A DNA stretch of 64,000 nucleotides. Source: JAATFS01 sp037145635 (lineage in GTDB: Bacteria; Pseudomonadota; Gammaproteobacteria; Xanthomonadales; Xanthomonadaceae). The stretch spans positions 372,001 to 436,000 of the forward strand of contig JBBCXB010000004.1 in NCBI GenBank assembly GCA_037145635.1, given 5' to 3'. Positions 51,201-58,897 of the stretch are shown here, one piece after another (positions within the stretch are counted from its first letter, which is position 1; each line of letters begins with the position of its first letter). A program made the position numbers and the translations under genes. The notes under the pieces are model-generated. The model was not told where the DNA came from. It worked only from the letters and a program-made list of their open reading frames with translations, and did no database searches.

Positions 51201-53961
51201 GCAGGACCAGATCATGGGTATGGTCTCGGCCGATCCCGAGGCCAACGTGCTCGACCGGCCGGGCGGCATCTTCGTGCGGCCCGCTGAGCAGATCTCGCAC
51301 GAGGACCGGGTGCTGCTGCAGACGGTGGCGCGCGCGATCATCAGCGACCGCCAGGGCAGTCTGGCCGCCCAGCTGGACCGCCACCTGCCGACCGAGCGCG
51401 CGTTGCCGCCGCTGCTGGCCGACCGCGAGCCGGACGACACCCTGACCGCGCTGGCGCAGGAGTCCGCGGGCGACGCGCACGGCACCTATGCGGCGGCCGC
51501 GCCGGGCAGCGGCGGGTCGCTCGCGGCGCCGGCACCCAGCGCGGAGGGCGTGCTGTTCGACAACGGCACCGGCGCGTTCGCTGCCGACGGCCGCGAGTAC
51601 GTCATCGACCTGGCCGAGGGCGTGCGCACGCCGGCGCCGTGGTCGAACGTGCTGGCCAACGCCCAGTTCGGCAGCGTGCTCAGCGAGAGCGCCTGCGGCT
51701 ACACCTGGTTCGAGAACGCGCACGAGTACCGGCTGACCCCGTGGCATAACGACCCGGTCACCGACAGCTGCGGCGAGGCGTTCTACCTGCGCGACGAGGA
51801 CAGCGGCCGGGTCTGGTCGCCGACGGCGCTGCCGTGCCGCGGCCGCGGGAACTACCGGACCCGCCACGGGTTCGGCTACAGCGTCTACGAGCACGAGGAG
51901 GACGGCATCGCCAGCGAGCTGTGGGTGCACGTGGACCTCGAGCTGGCGGTGAAGTATACCCGCCTGCGCCTGCACAACCGCTCCGGGCGCCCGCGCCGGC
52001 TGAGCGCCACCGGCTACGTGGAGTGGGTGCTGGGCGACACCCGTGCGCGTTCGCGCATGCATGTGGTCAGCGAAGTGCAGGCGGGCACGACCGTGCTGAC
52101 CGCACGCAATCCCTACAACACCGAGTTCGAGGGACGGGTGGGGTTCTTCGACGTCGACGCCGACCCCGCCACCTTCAGCTATACCGCCGACCGCTGCGAG
52201 TTCCTGGGGCGCAACGGCGAGCCGGGCGCGCCGGCGGCGCTGCGCCGCGAACGCCTGTCCGGGCGGGCGGGCGTGGGCTTCGATCCCTGCGCCGCGCTGC
52301 AGGTGCCGATCGCGCTGGCCGCCGACGGCCGCGCCGAGACCGTGTTCCGGCTCGGCGCCGCGCAGGGGCACGCGCAGGCCCTGGCGCTGGCCGGCCGCGT
52401 GCGCGGCAGTGCGCACGCGGCGCAGGCGCTGCAGGCCGTGCGCGAGCATTGGGACGACACGCTGGGCCGGGTGCAGGTCAGCACCCCGGACCCGTCCGTC
52501 GACCTGCTGGCCAACGGCTGGCTGCTCTACCAGACCCTGGCCAGCCGCTGCCTGGGCCGCAGCGGCTACTACCAGTCCGGCGGCGCGTTCGGCTTCCGCG
52601 ACCAGCTGCAGGACGGCATGGCGCTGGTGCATGCGCAGCCGGAGCGGGTGCGCGCGCACCTGCTGGCGAGCGCGTCGGAGCAGTTCGTGCAGGGCGACGT
52701 GCTGCACTGGTGGCATCCGCCGCAGGGCCGGGGCGTGCGCACCCACTGCTCGGACGACTACCTGTGGCTGCCGCTGGCGGTGTGCCGCTATGTCGAGACC
52801 ACCGGCGACCGTGCCGTGCTCGACGAGACCGCGCGCTTCCTCGACGGCCGCCTGCTCGATGCGAACGAGGAGTCGCACTACGACCTGCCGCGTCCGTCCG
52901 GCACGTCCGGCACGCTCTACGAGCACTGCGCCCTGGCCCTGCGACGTGGCTGCTCGCTGCTGGGCGAGCGCGGGCTGCCGTTGATGGGGGCCGGCGACTG
53001 GAACGACGGCCTCAACCGGGTCGGCATGGGCGGGCGCGGGGAGAGCGTCTGGCTGGGCTTCTTCCTGGTCGAGGTGCTGCGCCGCTTCGCGCCGCTGGCG
53101 GTCCGCCGCGGCGATGCCGAGCTCGCCGATTTCTGCCGGGCGCAGGCCGCCCAGCTCGGCGCCCGCCTGCAGGCGCAGGCCTGGGACGGCGAGTGGTACC
53201 GCCGCGCCTGGTTCGACGACGGCACCGCGCTGGGGTCGCGCGACGGCGACGAGTGCCGCATCGACTCCATCGCGCAGAGCTGGTCGGTGCTGTCCGGCGC
53301 CGGCGGCGACGCCCGCGGCGTGCAGGCGATGGGCTCGCTGTACCGGCACCTGGTCAAGCCGGACCTCGGCGTGATCCAGCTGCTGGTCCCGCCGTTCGAC
53401 CGGCTCGAGCGCGATCCGGGCTACATCCGCGGTTACGTGCCCGGGGTGCGCGAGAACGGCGGGCAGTACACGCACGCCGCGGTGTGGGCGGCGATGGCGT
53501 TCGCCGCCCTCGGCGACGGCGAACGCGCCTGGGAGCTGGCAGGCATGATCAACCCGGTGCACCACGCCCGCGACGCCGCCGCGGTGCAGCGCTACAAGGT
53601 CGAACCCTATGTGCTCGCCGCCGATGTCTATGCGGTGGCGCCGCACCAGGGCCGTGGCGGCTGGACCTGGTACACCGGCTCGGCCGGCTGGATGTACCGG
53701 CTGCTGACCGAGTCGTTGCTCGGGCTCGGGCGCGAGGGCGACGAACTGGTGCTGGCCCCGTGCCTGCCGGCGCACTGGACGCATTACCAGATGCGCTACC
53801 GGCATGGCCGTAGCGACTACCGCATCGAGGTGGAGCAGGTGGAGGCCCTGGCCGCCACGCTGTGGCTCGACGACGTGGCGCAGGCCTCGACCCGGGTGCG
53901 GCTGCACGACGACGGCGGCGTGCATCGCGTGCGGCTGCATTGGCCCAGGGTGGCCGGATGA
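45238..53961 (+). CDS. ndvB: cyclic beta-1,2-glucan synthase-like protein (NdvB/ChvB family)
   Basis: A 2,907-residue inner-membrane enzyme that by family makes cyclic or linear beta-1,2-glucans from UDP-glucose. Visible order: N-terminal helical region (1-420); two helices (about 424-480); GT84 transferase (about 500-800) with RTLVVVPSLIGD, YVITLDSDTQLP and SHDLLEGCYARAG; four helices (about 840-1000); a glycoamylase-like domain (about 1020-1550) with MSHHQGMALLALDYLL near 1522. Two GH94-type sugar-binding modules follow (FENAHEYRLTPWHND near 2157), then a GH94 phosphorylase domain with GAGDWNDGLNRVG near 2583 holding the catalytic Asp, which trims chain length in NdvB. The start has GGGGA at 7 nt. 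The next gene overlaps the stop by 4 nt. Confidence 0.9.
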   Translation: MARKGRMLGYRTRRMLQRWQLQRRRSRAERGVQEPLRAALYGAEQMEAHGRALAASHRVGQTPAAAALLQQLKTNEVQLDAAIAQLMLMARDDVRINPAGEWLLDNYYLVEEQIRMARRHLPEGYSRELPHLLRGHSAGLPRVYALAREAIAHSDGRIDAVVLSRFIAAYQSVTPLTLGELWAIPIMLRLALIDNLRRMATQVMRDGEDHRLAADWARRLNRSASTSPKGLVLVVADMARSQPPLSGAFVAELTRGLHGRGALLSMPVAWVEQWVAEAGHSIESLVQAESQRQAADRVSISNSIGSLRFLDHMDWREFVETMSLVDQVLRQDPAGVYARMDFATRDAYRHAIERLARRGAMDEVRVAGLVLEQARRAGSGEVEAHVGYHLVDAGLAQTSARVAAAAQPPRTPRQMRLLPLRTPLAWYLIPIAVCTLSFVVALLWPLREAGLGIAALLGLAALATVVFSELAIVLVNWLATLEVPPRPLPRMDLSEGIPADCRTLVVVPSLIGDTAAADALCEALEVRFLANRDPHLHFALLTDFPDAAQAVLPQDAAVVAHAMRLIGQLNTRYAPEYGDRFFLLHRPRQWNPAEGCWMGHERKRGKLAALNLLLRAERFDDDPADAFQAICGETAILGNVRYVITLDSDTQLPRDAARAFVGAMAHPLNEPRLAPDGRTVGRGYGILQPGLGSSMSRGPESRYARMFGGEPGIDPYTRMVSDVYQDLFGEGSFVGKGIYDVDAFEAVLAERFPDNRILSHDLLEGCYARAGLISDVPLFESQPSRYLADARRQARWIRGDWQLLPWLLPWVPRADGRSERNPLSWLSRGKLLDNLRRSLVPSAALAALVAGWLLSPAPLSWTLWILAMWALPVLAPALRAAVQPPPDLGLAMHLRQVGTGAARQLLRVAVSIACLPHAAGSSLLAIARSLWRMGVSRRHLLQWNPSSEVERALQHGRHAEWRAMAIAPLFALLVGLALGRYAPAALWVAAPLLLAWALSPALMEWLGRVPRAAEVALTPAQLGFLGRLARRTWDFFEVHFSADDHWLPPDNIQEYPVAVVAHRTSPTNIGLGLLANLAAYDLGYLCAGDVVERTRLMLATLETLPRHRGHFYNWYDTQTLQPLSPRYVSTVDSGNLAGHLLTLRQGLLALVDAPVVASALGAGLGDTLSVLQEDAAADAAVLAACAPLAATLAPLERPGPLPLAAVAQVLVQASAQVGALQAAAAHSTPAVLASVQALARLCAATLEDLRRWQPETTVSTPAAGPGTPTALPTLRQLREQGGDAALRARAGERIQQLERLAHLAGQFAQMDYEFLYDRARHLLSIGYNVDERRLDAGQYDLLASEVRLCNFVAIAQGQLPQDSWFALGRMMTEAEGGAALLSWSGSMFEYLMPQLVMPSYPDTLLDRTAQQVVRAQIAYGERLGIPWGVSESGYNTVDVRMNYQYRAFGVPGLGLKRGLGQDQVVAPYATVMALMVAPEPACRNLQRLAAEGFGGRFGLYEAIDYTTSRVPRGQDHVLVRSFMSHHQGMALLALDYLLRDQPMQRRFVADAQFQATLLLLQERVPRTGVFHPHQLESAGGRAIAPDSETQLRIVSDPDRPHPAVQLLSNGRYHGMLSSAGGGYSRQRDMAITRWREDSTRDPWGTFCYLRDVASGEFWSATHQPTCVPVESYEAIFSDAKAEFRGRKQGYHSHLEIAISAEDDVELRRLRISNRSRHRRVIEITTYAEVVLAPALSDELHPAFSNLFVQSEILADKQALLCTRRARSHDEVAPWMFHLVAVHDADIGAISYETDRAHFLGRGNSARRPQALTSVEVLSGASGSVLDPIVAIRCRIELAPEQRAQIDMVYGVGADRAACTALVDKYRDRRLADRVFNLALTHSQVVRRQIDASQADALLYERLAGLVLYADPVLRAEPDVLLQNRRGQSGLWGHAISGDLPIVLLRISDTDNIELVRQMVQAHAYWRLKGLRADLVIWNESQSGYRQSLQDQIMGMVSADPEANVLDRPGGIFVRPAEQISHEDRVLLQTVARAIISDRQGSLAAQLDRHLPTERALPPLLADREPDDTLTALAQESAGDAHGTYAAAAPGSGGSLAAPAPSAEGVLFDNGTGAFAADGREYVIDLAEGVRTPAPWSNVLANAQFGSVLSESACGYTWFENAHEYRLTPWHNDPVTDSCGEAFYLRDEDSGRVWSPTALPCRGRGNYRTRHGFGYSVYEHEEDGIASELWVHVDLELAVKYTRLRLHNRSGRPRRLSATGYVEWVLGDTRARSRMHVVSEVQAGTTVLTARNPYNTEFEGRVGFFDVDADPATFSYTADRCEFLGRNGEPGAPAALRRERLSGRAGVGFDPCAALQVPIALAADGRAETVFRLGAAQGHAQALALAGRVRGSAHAAQALQAVREHWDDTLGRVQVSTPDPSVDLLANGWLLYQTLASRCLGRSGYYQSGGAFGFRDQLQDGMALVHAQPERVRAHLLASASEQFVQGDVLHWWHPPQGRGVRTHCSDDYLWLPLAVCRYVETTGDRAVLDETARFLDGRLLDANEESHYDLPRPSGTSGTLYEHCALALRRGCSLLGERGLPLMGAGDWNDGLNRVGMGGRGESVWLGFFLVEVLRRFAPLAVRRGDAELADFCRAQAAQLGARLQAQAWDGEWYRRAWFDDGTALGSRDGDECRIDSIAQSWSVLSGAGGDARGVQAMGSLYRHLVKPDLGVIQLLVPPFDRLERDPGYIRGYVPGVRENGGQYTHAAVWAAMAFAALGDGERAWELAGMINPVHHARDAAAVQRYKVEPYVLAADVYAVAPHQGRGGWTWYTGSAGWMYRLLTESLLGLGREGDELVLAPCLPAHWTHYQMRYRHGRSDYRIEVEQVEALAATLWLDDVAQASTRVRLHDDGGVHRVRLHWPRVAG

Positions 53962-54203
53962 GCACCCGCCGCGACATCGACCGCGAACTCGACCACCTGG
54001 CGGAGATGCTGACGCCGTGGCTGCAGCAGCTGCGCCACCGCAACCAGTTCTGGCCGCAGTTCGAGGCGCTGGCCGGCGAGATCATCGGCCATTGCGAGCG
54101 TTGCGACCGTTTCCACGCGGAGCGGCGGCTGCTGCGGATGCTTCAGGGGCACCAGCTGCAGCGTCGGCGCGCGGCGCGGCGCCGCCCCGGGCGCCCGCAC
54201 TAG
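53958..54203 (+). CDS. small CxxC protein coupled to ndvB
   Basis: An 81-residue protein of unknown function, starting MSTRRDIDRELDHLAEML; its ATG overlaps the ndvB stop (ATGA). The first 40 residues look helical and amphipathic with two Trp. HCERCDRFHAERRLL follows, with cysteines 46 and 49 that could bind a metal. The tail is very arginine-rich (RRRAARRRPGRP). No signal peptide or membrane helix is seen. The overlap suggests synthesis in step with NdvB and perhaps a role in its regulation or assembly; that is inference. Confidence 0.65.
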   Translation: MSTRRDIDRELDHLAEMLTPWLQQLRHRNQFWPQFEALAGEIIGHCERCDRFHAERRLLRMLQGHQLQRRRAARRRPGRPH

Positions 54204-54262
54204 CCGGCGGTAACGGCGGTACGCACCGGGGGGACGACCGGCGTGCCCCCCCGGATCGGCGA

Positions 54263-55735
54263 TCAGCGCCGCGCCGCGGTGTCGGTGTCGCGCGCAGGCG
54301 GCGCGGCCCATACGAACGTGGCCACGCTGCGCGCCGGCATCGCGTAGACGAAGCGGCGAGCGCCGTCGCGTACCGCGATCGTCCGCGGTCGGTCGTTCGC
54401 GTTGGTGGCCAGCAGCACCCGCGAGCCGTCGTCGGCGTTGCGGAAGGCGACGTTGTCCAGGCCGTCGCCGGCGGTGTCGGTCGAGGCGATGCGCTCGGCG
54501 CCGGGTCGCACGAAGCGGCTGGCATGGGCCAGGACGTAGTACTCCGGATTGCGCGTGATCCCGCCGTTGCGGGTGTCGATCGTGACCACGCCGCTGCAGG
54601 TGGCGCAGCCGCCGGCATGCGGGCCGCGATCCTGGTCCAGCGCCAGGTTCCACAGCAGCACTCCGCGCGCCCAGTGGCGCACCGGCTGGATCAGCATCCG
54701 CCGCGCCATCAGCGTCAGCCCGCCGCTGCGCAGCGGTTCCCAGGTGCCGCCGGAACACTCGGTCATGTAGGCGTCCTTGCCGGGGAAGGCATCGTGCACC
54801 GGCGTCTGCGCGTCCGGCTCGCCCTGGTAGCAGTGCCACGCCACGCCGGCGACGTGGCGGCCGGCGGCCGGGTCGCGCAGCACCGCGAGCGGCTCCTGCG
54901 GCTTGTCCCAGTTGTGGTCCCAGTCCAGCAGCTGCGGCGCGTCGGCGCGTGCGGCCAGCATCGGCCCGAGATGATCGCCGATCAGCCGCGCGCGCTCCGG
55001 CGCGTTCAGGCGCATGCCCGGATAGTCCCTGGGCTCGAAGTCGGGCTCGTTCTGTACCGTCAGCGCGAAGATCGGCAGGCCTTCGGCCCGGTAGGCCTCG
55101 ACGTAGCGCAGCAGGTAGCGCGCGAACGCGTCGTAGTGCGCAGGCGCCAGCCGGCCCTGGACCAGGCTGCGGTTGTCCTTCATCCAGGCCGGCGCGCTCC
55201 AGGGGGACGCCATCAGCTTCAACTGCGGGTTGAGCGCACGCGCGGCGCGCGCCACCGGGATCACGTCGCCGCGATTGGCCTCGATGCTGAAGTGGTCCAG
55301 CGTCGGATCGTCGCCGCCGCCGGGCGGATCGTCGAGGCTGTAATGCCTGCGCGAGAAGTCGGAGGCGCCGATGGTCAGGCGCATGAAACTCAGCCCGAGG
55401 CTGCCGTGGTCGCGACCGAACAGTTCCTGCAGCAGCGCCGCGCGCGGGCGCGGGCCCAGCCGGGTCTGGATCAGCCATGCCGAGGCGTCGGTGAGCGAGG
55501 CCCCGAATCCGACCATCGACTGGTGGCGCGTGCGCGCATCGATGTCGATCAGGCGCGCCTGCTCCGCCTCGGCCGGGCCGGCGAACGCGACGTGGCCGGG
55601 AGCCAGCCGCTGCGTCGCGTCCGCGGTGGTGGTCCAGACCGCGACCCCGGAGGCGGGCTGCGCCGGGGCGGGCACGGTCGCCAGCGCCGCCAGCCCGGCC
55701 GCGAAAAGCGCTACTGCGGAGCGCGCAAGGGTCAT
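54263..55735 (-). CDS. secreted GH30-family glycoside hydrolase (copy A)
   Basis: A periplasmic or secreted beta-glycosidase of 490 residues: signal peptide (about 1-26, ending PAPAQ), a GH30 TIM barrel, and a C-terminal beta-sandwich. The acid/base Glu is E230 in TVQNEPDF and the nucleophile is E326 in YMTECSGG; MASPWSAPAWMKDN is a GH30 signature. Family members cleave beta-1,6-glucan, glucosylceramide or xylan; I cannot choose, though the layout is compatible with glucanase subfamilies. It is divergent from a TonB-dependent receptor across a region with a LacI-type operator, and differs clearly from the second GH30 at 60252. Confidence 0.88.
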   Translation of the reverse strand: MTLARSAVALFAAGLAALATVPAPAQPASGVAVWTTTADATQRLAPGHVAFAGPAEAEQARLIDIDARTRHQSMVGFGASLTDASAWLIQTRLGPRPRAALLQELFGRDHGSLGLSFMRLTIGASDFSRRHYSLDDPPGGGDDPTLDHFSIEANRGDVIPVARAARALNPQLKLMASPWSAPAWMKDNRSLVQGRLAPAHYDAFARYLLRYVEAYRAEGLPIFALTVQNEPDFEPRDYPGMRLNAPERARLIGDHLGPMLAARADAPQLLDWDHNWDKPQEPLAVLRDPAAGRHVAGVAWHCYQGEPDAQTPVHDAFPGKDAYMTECSGGTWEPLRSGGLTLMARRMLIQPVRHWARGVLLWNLALDQDRGPHAGGCATCSGVVTIDTRNGGITRNPEYYVLAHASRFVRPGAERIASTDTAGDGLDNVAFRNADDGSRVLLATNANDRPRTIAVRDGARRFVYAMPARSVATFVWAAPPARDTDTAARR

Positions 55736-55830
55736 GCGGAATGCCTCTTCGAAGCGGCCGGCGGGCGCTCAAGGTAAGGGAAATCGGCGCAGCGGTGATG
55801 CTGCATCGCCGCACGCAGGGCGCTTCGCGG

Positions 55831-55865
55831 CGGTGCCGGGCATTGCGCGGCAATGCCCGGCACCG
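55831..55865. repeat. perfect 16-bp inverted repeat between GH30 gene A and receptor 1
   Basis: Arms 55831-55846 and 55850-55865 pair perfectly around a GCG loop. It lies in the divergent promoter region, 52 nt before the operator and 95 nt upstream of GH30 gene A. There is no T-run, so a simple terminator is unlikely; it may be a REP-like element or a leader structure of the GH30 mRNA. Confidence 0.85.
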
Positions 55866-55891
55866 GCGTCGTGTGGCGGTGGCTGTCGCAG

Positions 55892-55931
55892 TTGACAAGC
55901 GGGTTTCGCCGCCCGTAAGACAGCGCTGTCA
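55892..55931 (+). promoter_or_regulatory. promoter and LacI-type operator of receptor 1
   Basis: TTGACA (55892-55897), a 17-nt spacer and a weak -10 GTAAGA (55915-55920). The 14-bp palindrome AGACAGCGCTGTCA (55918-55931) overlaps the -10, so a bound LacI protein should block transcription of the receptor gene at 55954. The sole operator in this divergent region, it may also control GH30 gene A. Confidence 0.7.
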
Positions 55932-55953
55932 ATCACGGGCCTGGAGGGAGCTC

Positions 55954-58734
55954 ATGACACCCCGAATCATTGCGGCGCAGGCGCATGCACGCCTGGCGCG
56001 GAGTCCGCGCAGGCGTCGTCTGGCCATCGCCTGCGGCGTGGCCCTGGTCGTTTCGCTGAGCGCGCAGGCGCAGCAGGCCGCGGCACCCCCTGCCAGCGCC
56101 ACCGCGCGCCAGGACGCCACCACGCTCGACGCGGTCACGGTGACCGGCATCCGCCACAGCATCGAGACGTCGGTGGAGACCAAGAGCGAGTCCACCTCGA
56201 TCGTGGAGGCGATCTCGGCCGAGGACATCGGCAAGCTGCCCGACGTGAGCATCGCCGACTCGATCTCGCGCCTGCCCGGCATCGCCACCCAGCGGGTGGA
56301 CGGACGCTCGCAGGTGATCAACATCCGCGGCATGTCCGAGCAGTTCGTGGGCACCACGCTCAACGGGCGCGAACAGGTCAGTACCGGCGACAGCCGCGGC
56401 GTGGAGTTCGACCAGTACCCAGCCGAGCTGATCAACGCCGTCACCGTGTATAAGACCGCCGACGCCGCGGTCATCGGCCAGGGGCTGTCGGGCACCGTGG
56501 ACCTGCGCACCATCCGTCCGCTCGACCTGGGCGAGCGCCGCGTCGTGTTCAGCGGCAATGGCGAGAAGAACTCGCTGGGCAGCCTCAGCAGCGATGGCGA
56601 CGACCGCGGCTATCGCGCCAGCGCCTCCTACGTGGACCAGTTCGCCGACGACACCCTCGGCGTGGCGCTGGGCGTGGCGCGGCTGAACTCGCCGTTCCAG
56701 GAGAAGCACTACAAGCGCTGGTGGTGGGCCAACACCGATGCGTTCGAGCCACCGGCCCCGCAGCCGGGCAAGCCGGCCGACGCGGTGGCGCTGCAGGGCT
56801 CGGAAGCCTGGGTCAAATCGCGCGACCTCACCCGCGACGGCGTGATGGGCGCGCTGGAGTTCAAGCCCAACGAGCATTTCCACAGCCTGCTCGACCTGTA
56901 CTACTCCAGGTTCACGCAGGACGAGGTCACCCACGGCACCATGTGGTCCAACGACCCGTACTTCAGCAACGGCGCCGGCGGGCAGGTGGGCTATCGCGAC
57001 GTGGTCACCCGCGACCGCGACGGCGTGCCGGTGATCACCGACGGCATCCTGACCGGCACCCAGCCGGTCGTGCGCAACGACAGCAACCAGCGCACGGACC
57101 GGATCCTCTCGGCCGGCTGGACCAACACCCTGGCCTGGGATCCGTGGACGCTGACGCTGGACCTGAACTATTCGCGCGCCGAACGCCGGCAGTCGCAGCT
57201 GGAGACCTATGCCGGGCGGCTCGGCCAGCAAGACATCGGCTTCGACCTGGGCGGCCCGGGCTACGCGCAGTACGCGCTGCCGGACATGGCCGACCCCGAC
57301 GCGGTCTATCTGTGGGACCCGCAGAACTGGGGCCATGACGGCCGCCTGGAGAATTCCTGGCAGAAGGACGAGATCAAGGCCGGGCGCTTCCAGGTCAACT
57401 ACAACGTCGACACCGCGCTGGTGCGCAGTTTCGACCTGGGCGTGAACCTCAACCGGCGCAGCAAGGACAAGCGCGCCGACGTGTATTTCGCCGACCTGCC
57501 CGGACGCGTGCCGGTGCGGGTGGACCCGGCGCTGCTGATGTCGCCGACCTCGCTCGGCTTCGTCGGCATCGGCGGCCTGCTCAGCTACGATCCGAGGGCG
57601 CTGCTGGACCGCTACTACGACGTGGCGCTGTCGGAAAGCAACGACGACCTGCGCAAGGACTATGTGGTCGACGAGGACGTCAACACCTACTTCGTCCGCG
57701 CCAACCTCGACCTGGACCTGGGCGAGACCGTGCGCGTGCGCGGCAACGCCGGCCTGCAGTACATCACCACCGACCAGTCCTCCACCGGCTTCAACGCCAA
57801 CGGCGGCGCGGTGGTGGGCACGCAGACGCTGGGCACGCGCTACCACGACGTGCTGCCCAGCCTCAACCTGGTGTTTGACTTCGGCGACGGCTGGATGGCG
57901 CGCCTGGGCGCGGCCAAGCAGCTGATGCGGCCGCCGATCAACTACCTGAGCGCCGATTCCGATGCCAGCGTCAGCCTGACCACCGGCGAGTGGAACGGCA
58001 GCGGCGGCAACCCTACGCTGGAGCCGTACCGTGCCAACGCGGTGGACCTGTCGCTGGAGAAGTATTTCGGCTCGGCCAGCTATGTCAGCCTGGCGCTGTT
58101 CTACAAAGACCTGGAGACCTACATCTACCGGCAGAACCTGCAGTGGGACTTCACCGGCTACGACCCCGACGGTCGCACGCCGATCTCCGACATCGGCACC
58201 TTCTCGACCTGGGCCAACGGCAGCGGCGGCTACCTGCGCGGCGTGGAACTGGCCGCCACGGTCACCGGCGACGTGATCACCGAGGCGCTGGACGGCTTCG
58301 GCCTGCAGCTCAACGGCTCCTACACCGAGTCGTCGGTGGACCCGGACCCGAACGACGACTCGCCGGGCACCGACACCATTCCCGGCCTGTCCAAGGTGGT
58401 GGCCAACGCCACGCTGTTCTACGAGAAGCACGGCTTCGGCGCGCGCATCAGCCAGCGCTACCGCGACGGCTACCGCGGCGAGTACGGCTCGCTGTTCGGC
58501 CAGCGCCAGTACCGCAACACCCTGAGCGAGCGCGTCACCGACCTGCAGCTCAGCTACGACTTTCCCGACAGCGGGCGCTTCAAGGGCCTGTCGCTGATGT
58601 TCCAGGTCAACAACGTCACCAACGAGCCGTTCCGCACCGTCGTCAGCGAGGGCAGCGGTACCGGCCTGTTCCTGCCGGAGGAATACACCGAGTACGGCCG
58701 CCAGTACCTGGTCGGCTTCAGCTACCGGATGTAG
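55954..58734 (+). CDS. TonB-dependent receptor 1 (TonB-Xanth-Caul type)
   Basis: Outer-membrane receptor, probably for an oligosaccharide. The 926 residues have a long basic signal region (1 to about 46, ending SAQAQ), a TonB-box-like TTLDAVTVTGI, a plug domain with AEDIGKLPDVSIADSISRLPG and RGMSEQFVGTTLNGREQV, and a large barrel ending in FSYRM. The plug motif DIGKLPD...ADSISRLPG is typical of the TonB-Xanth-Caul family of carbohydrate receptors. GGAGGGAG precedes the ATG. The operator upstream, the divergent GH30 and the LacI gene downstream place it in a regulated glycan uptake locus. Confidence 0.9.
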   Translation: MTPRIIAAQAHARLARSPRRRRLAIACGVALVVSLSAQAQQAAAPPASATARQDATTLDAVTVTGIRHSIETSVETKSESTSIVEAISAEDIGKLPDVSIADSISRLPGIATQRVDGRSQVINIRGMSEQFVGTTLNGREQVSTGDSRGVEFDQYPAELINAVTVYKTADAAVIGQGLSGTVDLRTIRPLDLGERRVVFSGNGEKNSLGSLSSDGDDRGYRASASYVDQFADDTLGVALGVARLNSPFQEKHYKRWWWANTDAFEPPAPQPGKPADAVALQGSEAWVKSRDLTRDGVMGALEFKPNEHFHSLLDLYYSRFTQDEVTHGTMWSNDPYFSNGAGGQVGYRDVVTRDRDGVPVITDGILTGTQPVVRNDSNQRTDRILSAGWTNTLAWDPWTLTLDLNYSRAERRQSQLETYAGRLGQQDIGFDLGGPGYAQYALPDMADPDAVYLWDPQNWGHDGRLENSWQKDEIKAGRFQVNYNVDTALVRSFDLGVNLNRRSKDKRADVYFADLPGRVPVRVDPALLMSPTSLGFVGIGGLLSYDPRALLDRYYDVALSESNDDLRKDYVVDEDVNTYFVRANLDLDLGETVRVRGNAGLQYITTDQSSTGFNANGGAVVGTQTLGTRYHDVLPSLNLVFDFGDGWMARLGAAKQLMRPPINYLSADSDASVSLTTGEWNGSGGNPTLEPYRANAVDLSLEKYFGSASYVSLALFYKDLETYIYRQNLQWDFTGYDPDGRTPISDIGTFSTWANGSGGYLRGVELAATVTGDVITEALDGFGLQLNGSYTESSVDPDPNDDSPGTDTIPGLSKVVANATLFYEKHGFGARISQRYRDGYRGEYGSLFGQRQYRNTLSERVTDLQLSYDFPDSGRFKGLSLMFQVNNVTNEPFRTVVSEGSGTGLFLPEEYTEYGRQYLVGFSYRM

Positions 58735-58897
58735 CGTGACGGCGGGCCCGCGGCCGCTGCGCCGTCGGCCCGGGCCGGCGCGGCGCCTGGCCACGGTGGC
58801 GCGCCGTGCCGGCTTCTGGTGAAGTGGCGGCGCACGACCCGGGGTGCGGCGCGGAGCGGCTGCGCCGGCGTGGGTCTGTCATGGGAGACGGGCGCGG

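Noticed and set aside
54226..54254. CCGGGGGG...CCCCCCGG as a terminator between the small CxxC gene and GH30 gene A
   Set aside because: The 8-bp stem has a 13-nt loop and no T-run on either strand; too weak to annotate as a terminator.
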